Shown in pieces: positions 1 to 6,904 of a stretch of DNA of 64,000 nucleotides. The DNA is from a bacterium OL-1. Its GTDB lineage: Bacteria > Actinomycetota > Coriobacteriia > Coriobacteriales > Atopobiaceae. How positions within the stretch are numbered: the first letter of the stretch is position 1; each line of letters starts with the position of its first letter. Under the pieces are notes generated by a model, which searched no databases, had not been told where the DNA came from, and saw nothing but the letters and a program-made list of their open reading frames with translations. Where the stretch lies: assembly GCA_000752675.2 (NCBI GenBank), contig LM994626.1, positions 318,447 to 382,446 on the forward strand, read 5' to 3'. The position numbers and the translations under genes were made by a program.

Positions 1-155
1 GAGACAATGCCCATGACAACCAGCACCCATCCAAGCATGACAGTAATCGTAAGCATGGCGGATTGCGGGTTGGTGAAGAGAATGATGCCCATAGCCGCCA
101 GCGCAACGCCAGAGACGATGGTCCCCAACTTAGTACTCGTAAACTTCTGGTCCAT
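1..155 (-). CDS. HdeD/DUF308-family membrane protein, N-terminal part
   Basis: The reading frame starts at the ATG at 155 (GGAGGCATGCC just upstream is a strong ribosome binding site) and runs off the left edge, so only about 51 residues are visible. After a short polar N-terminus come two hydrophobic segments separated by the short polar stretch FTNPQSA. This pattern of paired short transmembrane helices with a turn is typical of the DUF308/HdeD acid-resistance family, whose members usually have six helices. The assignment rests on the N-terminus alone. The function of actinobacterial DUF308 proteins is unknown, so the family call is moderately supported and no role is proposed. Confidence 0.55.
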   Translation of the reverse strand, partial: MDQKFTSTKLGTIVSGVALAAMGIILFTNPQSAMLTITVMLGWVLVVMGIV

Positions 156-230
156 GGCATGCCTCCAGACGTGCGGACAGACTAACACACTCAGCTCATA
201 CCCATTGAAGGCACCAGCCAATACAAAAAG

Positions 231-269
231 GCGGGTGCCCCCACGCGATAGCGCAGTGAGCACCCGCCA
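231..269 (-). terminator. Intrinsic terminator after the ABC importer operon
   Basis: Reading the minus strand, GGCGGGTGC pairs with GCACCCGCC and is followed directly by TTTTT. It lies about 30 bp beyond the stop of the ATPase gene, after a separate palindrome that overlaps the stop codon. Stem plus T-run is a standard rho-independent terminator. Confidence 0.75.
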
Positions 270-270
270 A

Positions 271-299
271 TGAGACAAAGGGAAACTCCCTTTGTCTCA
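271..299. repeat. TGAGACAAAGGGA palindrome, copy 1 (overlaps stop codon)
   Basis: Perfect inverted repeat: TGAGACAAAGGGA (271-283) and TCCCTTTGTCTCA (287-299) around a 3-base loop. The outermost TGA on the minus strand (299-297) is the stop codon of the ATPase gene. The same palindrome, again ending a gene with its own TGA, recurs at 6429-6457 and 62011-62038. Confidence 0.85.
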
Positions 300-1373
300 C
301 AGTGCGTGAACGTCGCCTTTTGTGAAGCTCACAAAGGCATCGTCGCCCACCTCGTAGATCTTATGGGTCTTGGGGTTGAAGTCCTGAATCTTGACAAGGG
401 TGTTGCCTACCATGACCTGGTAGTTCTGGTAGCTGCCCATGAAGCGCGAGAGGGTGACCTTGCAGTGGAGGACGCCCTCGTCAGCGAGGGTGGCCGCCTC
501 GGGACGCAGCACCAGGGTGATGTCATCGCCCACACTGTGGGCAGAAACGCCGTCAACCTCCACGCTGTGCCCCTCGATGGTCGCGACGCCGGTGTCGCCC
601 TCCTTCTCGGCAAGCTTGCCACGCAGGAAGTTGGACTCGCCAATGAAGTCGGCCACAAACTCGTCGACGGGGCGATAGTAGACGGCATGCGGGTCGCCAA
701 CCTGGTCGATGACGCCGCGCTTCATGACAATGATCCTGTCGGCGATGGCCATGGCCTCGGACTGGTCGTGCGTGACGTAAACGGCCGTGATGCCCGCCTC
801 CTGCTGGATGCGGCGCACCTCGGTGCGCATCTCAACGCGAAGCTTGGCGTCAAGGTTCGAAAGTGGCTCGTCGAAGAGCAGGACCGAGGGCTCGATGACC
901 AGGGCACGCGCCAGCGCAACGCGCTGCTGCTGGCCGCCCGAGAGCTGGTTGGTCATGCGATCCTCCATGCCCTCCAAGCCAACCATGCCCAGGATGCGCG
1001 TGACCTTGTCGCGTATCTCGTCGGCGGGGAGCTTGCGGATCTTGAGGCCGTACGCCACGTTATCAAAGATGTTGTAGTGCGGGAGCAGAGCGTAGCTCTG
1101 GAAGACCATGGCCGTGTCGCGCTTGTTGGGCGTGAGGTCGTTGATGGGCTCGCCGCCCAGGTAGATCTGTCCCTCGTCCGGGCTCTCGAAACCAGCGATC
1201 ATGCGCAGGATGGTGGTCTTACCGCAGCCAGAGGGGCCAAGCAGCGTCACGAACTCACCGGGCGCTATCTCCAGGTTGGCGTCGTGGACGGCGTAGAAGT
1301 CCTTCTTTGTCTTGGGGTCCTGATAGATCTTGGAGATGTGCTCAAGGCGCACACCCTTCTTCTCCTTGGCCAT
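297..1373 (-). CDS. ABC importer ATPase, PotA/FbpC/AfuC type
   Basis: A 358-residue nucleotide-binding subunit of a periplasmic-binding-protein-type importer. Visible motifs are the Walker A GPSGCGKTT (about residues 46-54), the Q-loop FQSYALLP, the signature LSGGQQQR (about 144-151) and Walker B LLFDEPLSNLD. They are followed by a C-terminal TOBE-like region (about 280-358), as is usual for the PotA/FbpC branch. Start: ATG at 1373. It is the last gene of a three-gene operon, three bases after the permease gene. By homology it should hydrolyse ATP to drive uptake of ferric iron, phosphorylated sugars or a phosphonate; the sequence does not decide between these. The stop codon sits inside the TGAGACAAAGGGA palindrome. 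Confidence 0.9.
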   Translation of the reverse strand: MAKEKKGVRLEHISKIYQDPKTKKDFYAVHDANLEIAPGEFVTLLGPSGCGKTTILRMIAGFESPDEGQIYLGGEPINDLTPNKRDTAMVFQSYALLPHYNIFDNVAYGLKIRKLPADEIRDKVTRILGMVGLEGMEDRMTNQLSGGQQQRVALARALVIEPSVLLFDEPLSNLDAKLRVEMRTEVRRIQQEAGITAVYVTHDQSEAMAIADRIIVMKRGVIDQVGDPHAVYYRPVDEFVADFIGESNFLRGKLAEKEGDTGVATIEGHSVEVDGVSAHSVGDDITLVLRPEAATLADEGVLHCKVTLSRFMGSYQNYQVMVGNTLVKIQDFNPKTHKIYEVGDDAFVSFTKGDVHAL

Positions 1374-1376
1374 GGG

Positions 1377-3098
1377 TTACTCCCCCTCGCTCTGGGCGTT
1401 GATCTTTGCGCTGGTGCCAAAGTGCTTGATGAAGACATTCATAAGCACGACGGCCGCGTACGTGATGATGATGAGGATCGTGGCAAAGGCGCAGGCAATG
1501 CCATAGGCGCCCTTCTCGGCGTACTCGTTGATCTGCACGGTGATCATGAGCGTCTGCGGCGTGACCAGCAGGATGACCGCCGAGATTGCCGTGATGGAGC
1601 GCACAAAAGCGGTGACGAGGCCAGAGAGGAACGAGTCCTTGATGAGCGGCAGCGTCACGGTCATGAAGACCTGGAAGCTGTTGGCGCCCATGTCGTAGGC
1701 GGATTCCTCAATGGACTTGTCAATCTGGCGCAACGCCGAGATGCCCGAGCGCGTACCGGTTGGCAGCGACCTCACGATGAACACGATGACGAGAATGGCC
1801 GCCGTTCCGTAGAGCCCCTGCATAAACCCGGAGTGGAAGACGCCGCTCGAGAAGCCGCGGATGAAGCCGACGCCCAGGACGGTGCCGGGTACGGCCATGG
1901 CGAGCATGGAGACAAACTCGATGAAGCCACGGCCGGGGAAGCGCCGCTTCACCACGAGGTAGGCGATGACCATCGAGAGCAGGGCCGTAAGCGGTGCCGC
2001 AATGAGCGACAGGCCAAACGAGTCGGCAAAGGCCTCGAAGCCGTGGTGGAGGGTAAAGACCTGGATGAACCACTTGGGCGTGAGAGAGTAGTCATAGCCC
2101 CACGTCTTGAACAGTGCACCAAACGGCACGCACACGTAGAGCGCCACAACAAAGATGGCAACGGCGCCGCACAGGACGGAAAGCGGGATGCGCACGGAGT
2201 TGTCGGCGATGAGCATGCGCCCTCGCGCGGCCTTGCCCGTGAGGGTAGCTGTACTCTTGCGCTCGAGCACGTACTTCTGAACGATGAACATAATGAGCGT
2301 GATGCCGAGAAGCACGCACGACATGGCAGAGGCGCCCTGCTTGTCATAGGCACCCGTAATCTGCAGGTAGATGGACGTGGCAAGCGTGTCATAGGAGCCA
2401 CCGATGATCATGGGGTTCGCAAAATCGGCGATGGACTCCATGAAGGAGACGAGAAACGCGTTGCCCATGCCCGGCAGGATGAGCGGCAGTGTGACGCTGG
2501 TGAAGACCTTCCAGCGAGAGGCGCCCATGTCGCGCGCAGCCTCCTCAAGCGAGGGGTCGATGTTTCTCAGGAGGCCCCTGAACATCATGTAGCACACGGG
2601 GAAGAACGTGAGCGTCTGCACGAGGGCGATGCCCCAGAAGCCGTAGACGTTGTTGTCATAGATTCCCAGAAGCGTGCGGGTGATGAGGCCCGCCTTGCCA
2701 AAGAGCAGGATTACCGAAAGCGACAGCACAAACGGCGGAGAGACCACGGGGAGCATGGAGACGAGCTTGAAGAGCCCGCTCATGAAGCGCGACTTGAGGT
2801 TGACGTACACCTCGACGTAGGCAAAGAGCAGGCCGATGAGCGTGGCCACTATGCCTACGAAGAGCCCCAGGACCAGCGTGTTGCTGATGGCCGTCTCGAA
2901 AGACGGCATGGCCAGCACGCGCTGGAACACGGAAAGCGTGGGGCCGCTCTCCCCCACCACGGCATCGACGAGCAGGATTGCCAGCGGATACAGGATGAAC
3001 AGGGTCAAGAACACGATCAGGACGATGATCGTGGTGACAAGTATTGGATCCGCCAGCAACTTCTTCTGGTCCAGCCGAGCACTCTGACCTCGTGCCAT
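1377..3098 (-). CDS. ABC importer permease with two fused membrane domains, FbpB/AfuB type
   Basis: A 573-residue integral membrane protein with about twelve hydrophobic segments in two homologous halves. Each half carries an EAA loop for contact with the ATPase: EEAARDMGASRWKVF near residue 185 and EESAYDMGANSFQVF near 465. The fused arrangement is characteristic of FbpB/AfuB/ThiP-type permeases. Start: ATG at 3098, preceded by GAGGAGAG. It lies between the binding protein gene and the ATPase gene in the same operon. The substrate is not evident; ferric iron and hexose phosphate systems share this architecture. Confidence 0.9.
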   Translation of the reverse strand: MARGQSARLDQKKLLADPILVTTIIVLIVFLTLFILYPLAILLVDAVVGESGPTLSVFQRVLAMPSFETAISNTLVLGLFVGIVATLIGLLFAYVEVYVNLKSRFMSGLFKLVSMLPVVSPPFVLSLSVILLFGKAGLITRTLLGIYDNNVYGFWGIALVQTLTFFPVCYMMFRGLLRNIDPSLEEAARDMGASRWKVFTSVTLPLILPGMGNAFLVSFMESIADFANPMIIGGSYDTLATSIYLQITGAYDKQGASAMSCVLLGITLIMFIVQKYVLERKSTATLTGKAARGRMLIADNSVRIPLSVLCGAVAIFVVALYVCVPFGALFKTWGYDYSLTPKWFIQVFTLHHGFEAFADSFGLSLIAAPLTALLSMVIAYLVVKRRFPGRGFIEFVSMLAMAVPGTVLGVGFIRGFSSGVFHSGFMQGLYGTAAILVIVFIVRSLPTGTRSGISALRQIDKSIEESAYDMGANSFQVFMTVTLPLIKDSFLSGLVTAFVRSITAISAVILLVTPQTLMITVQINEYAEKGAYGIACAFATILIIITYAAVVLMNVFIKHFGTSAKINAQSEGE

Positions 3099-3125
3099 GG
3101 CATCTCTCCTCTCGCTTGACGCACT

Positions 3126-3156
3126 CCGCCCCGAGGCATGCGACGCCCCGGGGCGG
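3126..3156 (-). other. GC-rich intercistronic hairpin between binding protein and permease genes
   Basis: CCGCCCCG (3126-3133) pairs perfectly with CGGGGCGG (3149-3156). It has no T-run and lies between the binding protein stop and the permease start. Such stems often protect the upstream message or partly terminate, giving more binding protein than permease; that role here is inference. Confidence 0.5.
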
Positions 3157-3167
3157 AAGGCAGGGTG

Positions 3168-4325
3168 CTACTCGGTCTGGAAGCGGTCGTCGCCGCCACC
3201 GAGGGCGTTCATGATGTCAGAGACGTACTGCTCGGTGTTCTCCTTGGCGTCCTCGAAGTCGTAGTTCATGACGTTGTTGGGGTCGAGGCCGTACTCCTCG
3301 ACAACCGCCGGCTGCTTTGCGTCATCGATGACCAGGAACTGGTAGGCGCCAACCTCCTGGGCACGCTCGACGCACTGCGGCGAGAGAGCGTACTCGATCC
3401 AGAGCTTGGCGGCGTTCTCGTGCTTGCAGCCCTTGAAGATGGCAGTAGCGCCAACCTCGTACGAGGCGCCGGAGGACGGAATCACAAGGCCGATGTTCTG
3501 GTAGCCGTTGTCAACAATCTGGTAGATGGCGTCGTGCAGGAAGCCGATGCCAATGGTGCACTCGCCGGTACCCACGTTCTTGGACGGGCCGGAGCCACTC
3601 TTGGTGTAGACCTGCACGTTCTTGTCCAGGTCGACCAGGTACTTGATGCCGTCGTCGTGACCGTACTTCTGGATGACCGTGTTGAGGATGAGCTTTGCCG
3701 TGCCGGCCGTGTTGTAGTTGGACATCCAGATGAGGTCCTTGTACTTCTCGTCGAGAAGATCCGGCCAGTCCTGCGGGGCGTCGAGGCCCTTGCGCTCGAG
3801 CTCGTCCTTGTTGTAGAAGAAGCCGAGGATGCCCTTGTAGATACCGTACCAGTTGCCATCGGCGTCACGGAACTTGTCCGAGATGAGGTGCGAGGCGTTC
3901 TTTGCCTCGTAGGGCTCGAGGATGCCCTTGGTCACGGCAACGTTGTAGGGATCGGTGGTTCCGCCAAACCAGACGTCTGCGGAGGGGTTGCCGTTCTCCT
4001 CTTCCACCTTTGACTCGACCTCGCCCGTGGAGAGGCGCTGATAGGAGGTCTCAATGCCAAAGAGCTCCTGGAAGTGCTGGGCGCAGGCGGCCACGTGCTG
4101 CTCCTCGCAGGAACCGTAGACCACGAGCTTACCGTCCTTCTTGGCGGCCTCGATCACGTCGTCGCTCGCGATGCGGGACAGGTCGTCCGAGCCGGAGCTC
4201 GAGCTGGTGTCGGTGCCGCTGGAGCTGGAGCCCGACGTGTCTGATCCACCGCACGCGGCAAGGCCAAGGCCTGCTGCTGCGACAGCAGTCGTGCCAAGAA
4301 ACTCCCTACGAGATACGTTCTTCAT
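3168..4325 (-). CDS. ABC importer substrate-binding lipoprotein, FbpA/AfuA type
   Basis: A 385-residue extracellular binding protein. The N-terminus has a twin-arginine-like motif SRREFLG, then a hydrophobic stretch and the lipobox LAAC, followed by a low-complexity Ser/Gly/Asp linker. This suggests Tat export and lipid anchoring. The body resembles COG1840 proteins, with VYGSCEEQH at the start of the mature domain and ADVWFGGTTDPY further on. The chosen start is the ATG at 4325; an in-frame TTG twelve bases upstream is possible but would put extra residues before the signal. It is the first gene of the operon with permease and ATPase. The ligand (ferric iron, sugar phosphate or aminoethylphosphonate) cannot be read from the sequence. 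Confidence 0.85.
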   Translation of the reverse strand: MKNVSRREFLGTTAVAAAGLGLAACGGSDTSGSSSSGTDTSSSSGSDDLSRIASDDVIEAAKKDGKLVVYGSCEEQHVAACAQHFQELFGIETSYQRLSTGEVESKVEEENGNPSADVWFGGTTDPYNVAVTKGILEPYEAKNASHLISDKFRDADGNWYGIYKGILGFFYNKDELERKGLDAPQDWPDLLDEKYKDLIWMSNYNTAGTAKLILNTVIQKYGHDDGIKYLVDLDKNVQVYTKSGSGPSKNVGTGECTIGIGFLHDAIYQIVDNGYQNIGLVIPSSGASYEVGATAIFKGCKHENAAKLWIEYALSPQCVERAQEVGAYQFLVIDDAKQPAVVEEYGLDPNNVMNYDFEDAKENTEQYVSDIMNALGGGDDRFQTE

Positions 4326-4341
4326 GGGACACCCCAATCCA

Positions 4342-4427
4342 GCGGGCCTTCCTGAGGCCCGCTACGTTGCGCCGTGGCATGCCGCGGCTCTCCCTATGCC
4401 CCCAAGGCCAGATGCCTTGGTTCTTTT
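4342..4427 (-). promoter_or_regulatory. Structured 5' leader of the ABC importer operon
   Basis: The region upstream of the binding protein gene holds successive inverted repeats: GCGGGCCT/AGGCCCGC (4342-4362) and CCAAGGC/GCCTTGG (4402-4420), with a GCCGCGGC-rich segment between. On the plus strand the second is followed by TTCTTTT. AT-rich promoter-like sequence lies farther upstream (4421-4480). A regulatory leader is possible; no known riboswitch was recognised. Confidence 0.3.
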
Positions 4428-4556
4428 ATCAAGCTTTACACTTATCGTTTATTTTTCTTACAGAATTCGGTTATCGAGGGAGGGGTATCCCCAAGCGGCA
4501 TGCGTGGGGGGCTGAGCGGGGCTTAGTTGTTTGCGTTTGGTGGGAAGCCGCTGCGT

Positions 4557-5123
4557 TTACGCCAGCAGCGCCTTGATGCCAATGCCGATAAGCACGCAGC
4601 CGCCAAGGATCTCGGCGCGGTCGCCGAGGATCGTGCCCAGCTTGCGCCCAAGCGCCAGCGCGATGACGCAGCAGATGGCGGTGGTAATGCCGATGGTGCA
4701 CACGGAGAGGAGCAGCTCAACGGTCTGGGCGCGCAGCGAAACGCCAACCGCAAAGGCGTCGATAGCAGTGGCGATGGCCTGGACGAAGAGGGTCCAGAGG
4801 GTAAGCCTCCCCTTCGCGGGCGCGGGCTCGCAGTTGCGGCACGCGCGAATGGACGAGACGCCCTCGCGCACCATGTTGCCGCCGATGATGCCCAGGATGA
4901 CCAGGGTTACGATGCCCGCGTAGCTCTCGATGAAGTCCGCTGCGACGCCACCCAGGTAATAACCCGCAACCGGCATGAGCGCCTGGAAGACACCGAAGAA
5001 GACCGGCATGAGCGCGATCCTGGAGATTCGCTCGTCCCTGAAGGCAAAGGTGTTCGAGATGGTGACCGAGAATGCGTCCGCCGAGAGGGCGAGGCCGAGT
5101 ACGACAATCTCCAGCAGGCTCAA
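4557..5123 (-). CDS. mntP: MntP-type manganese efflux pump
   Basis: The frame gives 188 residues from the TTG at 5123, which is preceded by AGGGAG at good spacing and matches the usual MntP length. Two DUF204 signatures are visible, ALSADAFSV near the N-terminus and AIDAFAVGVSL in the second half. They form the two pseudo-symmetric three-helix halves with conserved aspartates that handle Mn(II). The protein should export manganese across the cell membrane. The frame stays open upstream to 5219, but the extra residues lack a ribosome binding site and would disturb the first helix. A DtxR/MntR-like palindrome lies about 100 bp upstream, fitting metal-responsive control. Confidence 0.85.
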   Translation of the reverse strand: MSLLEIVVLGLALSADAFSVTISNTFAFRDERISRIALMPVFFGVFQALMPVAGYYLGGVAADFIESYAGIVTLVILGIIGGNMVREGVSSIRACRNCEPAPAKGRLTLWTLFVQAIATAIDAFAVGVSLRAQTVELLLSVCTIGITTAICCVIALALGRKLGTILGDRAEILGGCVLIGIGIKALLA

Positions 5124-5220
5124 TCTGACTCCCTGAAGGCAGACGACAATCAAGCTCTTAATGTTACCCAAGCAATCGCAACGTAAGGTAATAGCTGTGC
5201 CGCTCCCCAAAACGCACAAG

Positions 5221-5234
5221 TTAGATTATCCTAA
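5221..5234. promoter_or_regulatory. DtxR/MntR-like operator between mntP and the phospholipase gene
   Basis: TTAGATTATCCTAA is an imperfect palindrome (10 of 14 symmetric positions). It differs at two positions from TTAGGTTAGCCTAA, the left part of the classical DtxR consensus. On the minus strand it includes GATAAT, a likely -10 box for mntP. A metal sensor of the DtxR/MntR family is the natural candidate, given the manganese pump next door. Confidence 0.4.
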
Positions 5235-5301
5235 AAGCTTGATTTGCATCCATTGCTGGCCGTGGACGCGGCCTACGTTGCGTACCCCGAGGAGTGCGAG
5301 C

Positions 5302-6222
5302 ATGCCCTCTCTGATAACGCACCACATCTTTGGCGAGGACGCCGCACAGCGCCTTCCCGAGGGTCTTGTCGACGGCGAGGAGGAGCTTCTCGCCTTCCTG
5401 CTGGGCAACGAGGGCCCCGACCCCTTCTTTGTGCGCTTCCGCACCATCCCGGCACGCGTTGCCACATGTCGTCACCTCGCGCATGACATGCACGCCAGCC
5501 ATATAACCCAGGCATTTGTCGACATCCGCTCCTCGGTGGGGCACCTGCCAGTCGAGGACGAGCGCATTGGCAGAGCGTTTGCGCTGGGGCTTCTCGGCCA
5601 TTATGTGCTGGACCGTACGGCGCATCCGCTGATCTACGCGCAGCAGTACGCTCTGCTGGAGCAGCCCGGCCTCTCCGACGCCACGCATGAGATCCGCGCG
5701 ATCATCGAGAGCGACATAGACTCCTGGATCCTCTGGGAGAAGCGCCACGTCACGGTGCTCGAGCACCACCCGGCTTCCGACCTCATGCGCACCACACGCG
5801 TCGACCGCGTGGGTGGCACGATCTTCTCGCAGGTGGCGTTTGCCGTCTTTGGCCTCAACGTGGGTCCCGAGGAGTACGGTGCAGCGGTGAGCGACTACCA
5901 GTGGGTGTATCGCCGAATTGAGCCGGCGGGGTCTGCCAAGACCCGCCTTATAGGAGCAGCTGAGCGCCTGGCGCGGCCGCACTCCATGGCGGAGTCGTTC
6001 GCCCACCGCGTGGCGGAGTCCGACGAGTGCGCCTCGGCGAACCTCGAGCGCCGCGAGTGGACTAACCCCTTTACGGGAGAGAAACGCCACGCGAGCTTTG
6101 CCGACCTGTTCGAGGAGGCGCTTGTGACGTATCCGCAGCTGGCGGAGGCGTTTGTCCGTGGGGACAGGGAGCGCTTCGACGCGATTGTGGGCGGCCTCAA
6201 CTACGACGGCCGCCCGGTGTAG
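5302..6222 (+). CDS. Zinc-dependent phospholipase C-like protein
   Basis: A 306-residue soluble protein starting at the ATG at 5302 after CGAGGAGTG. It carries THHIFGEDA at the N-terminus, two spaced histidine pairs around HLAHDMHASH, and GLLGHYVLDRTAHP near residue 95. These histidine/aspartate clusters match the zn_dep_PLPC family, which is related to bacterial phospholipase C and S1/P1 nuclease folds. No export signal is seen, so it is probably cytoplasmic. Family members of this type are common in Firmicutes and Coriobacteriia but have no established substrate. It is divergent from mntP and stands alone as a transcription unit. Confidence 0.75.
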   Translation: MPSLITHHIFGEDAAQRLPEGLVDGEEELLAFLLGNEGPDPFFVRFRTIPARVATCRHLAHDMHASHITQAFVDIRSSVGHLPVEDERIGRAFALGLLGHYVLDRTAHPLIYAQQYALLEQPGLSDATHEIRAIIESDIDSWILWEKRHVTVLEHHPASDLMRTTRVDRVGGTIFSQVAFAVFGLNVGPEEYGAAVSDYQWVYRRIEPAGSAKTRLIGAAERLARPHSMAESFAHRVAESDECASANLERREWTNPFTGEKRHASFADLFEEALVTYPQLAEAFVRGDRERFDAIVGGLNYDGRPV

Positions 6223-6263
6223 GCGCGACCGCAGGCGCCGCACCGATTGCGTCGGCTGCGCAA

Positions 6264-6361
6264 ACGAGCCCTCGGGCGAGAAAATGGCGCCCGAACAGGG
6301 GTTTTGTACGTAATCTTTGCTGTAACGAGCCCTCCGGCGCCAAATTGACGCCGGAGGGCTC
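6264..6361. repeat. Family B hairpin array (6264 locus)
   Basis: Two hairpins in tandem. The first has CTCGGGCG/GCGCCCGA arms (6270-6295 region). The second is a perfect 13-bp stem, GAGCCCTCCGGCG (6327-6339) with CGCCGGAGGGCTC (6349-6361). The spacer TTTTGTACGTAATCTTTGCT between them closely matches the spacer at 36551, showing that the family includes more than the hairpins. It fills most of the gap after the phospholipase gene. Confidence 0.8.
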
Positions 6362-6428
6362 AATTCGTACACGATAGCTACGAAAACGCACCTTGGGGCG
6401 CCAGCGCGTGGGGCGGGCGCCAGCGGGA

Positions 6429-6457
6429 TGAGACAACGGGAAGCTCCCTTTGTCTCA
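6429..6457. repeat. TGAGACAAAGGGA palindrome, copy 2 (overlaps stop codon)
   Basis: TGAGACAACGGGA (6429-6441) and TCCCTTTGTCTCA (6445-6457), with one mismatch between the arms. The minus-strand TGA at 6457-6455 closes the small open frame that starts at 6787, the same arrangement as at 271-299 and 62011-62038. Confidence 0.85.
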
Positions 6458-6787
6458 TATCCACACGAGGGTGTTGGGGGGTGCGGGGTCATCTCCCCCG
6501 TCGCCGGCACTGTCGGTGCCGCCTGCAGCTCCAGCGGTAGAGCCCGTCCACTCGGACGACTCCTCAAGCCACGTCCTTGTGGGCTCATCGAGCTCGGGTG
6601 TGTCCTTCTCGACGCCACCCTCCATCCAGAGGAGCTTATCAGGCTCGCCCTGCGCATCCGGAGAGGACCACAGCAGGCCGTCCCTCCCGGCTGCGGCATC
6701 GGACCGCCGGGCCCCACTTCTTTTGAGCGAGAGGTGCCTCTCTCTCATCTCGGTCATCCTGAGCGGTGCGGACGAGGCGTGTGACAT
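6455..6787 (-). CDS. Small hypothetical protein with acidic, Gly/Ser-rich C-terminus
   Basis: A 110-residue frame from the ATG at 6787, preceded by GGAGGAAAAGGCC, a very good ribosome binding site. The N-terminal third is basic and Arg-rich, the middle and C-terminus are rich in Asp, Glu, Gly and Ser, and the protein ends in NTLVWI. No domain is recognised. The support is the ribosome binding site and the TGA stop supplied by the TGAGACAAAGGGA palindrome, which elsewhere ends well-supported genes. It lies downstream of the gltD terminator, so it would need its own promoter. Composition is unlike a folded enzyme and it could be a chance frame. Confidence 0.4.
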   Translation of the reverse strand: MSHASSAPLRMTEMRERHLSLKRSGARRSDAAAGRDGLLWSSPDAQGEPDKLLWMEGGVEKDTPELDEPTRTWLEESSEWTGSTAGAAGGTDSAGDGGDDPAPPNTLVWI

Positions 6788-6858
6788 GGCCTTTTCCTCC
6801 AATCGGGAACGAGAAGTGGCACAGGCAGGCGGCGAGAAGCGCGCCAGGCAGCGATCCC

Positions 6859-6895
6859 AAAAGCGCTCGGCCGGCCCCAAGTGGAACCGGCCGAG
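6859..6895 (-). terminator. Intrinsic terminator of gltBD
   Basis: On the minus strand, CTCGGCCGG pairs with CCGGCCGAG across a 12-base loop, followed by CGCTTTTGG. It begins about ten bases after the gltD stop. Confidence 0.75.
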
Positions 6896-6904
6896 AAGAA
6901 GCTC

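Noticed and set aside
270-3119. A 949-codon open frame on the plus strand opposite the ABC importer genes
   Set aside because: It is antisense to two genes with intact ABC motifs, has no ribosome binding site, and reads as low-complexity Arg/Glu/Leu/Val. Long antisense frames are expected in high-GC DNA.
5124-5220. A yybP-ykoY (manganese) riboswitch ahead of mntP
   Set aside because: GGGGAGCGG in the leader recalls part of the motif, but the other conserved parts of that class are not seen in order, so only the DtxR-like box was kept.
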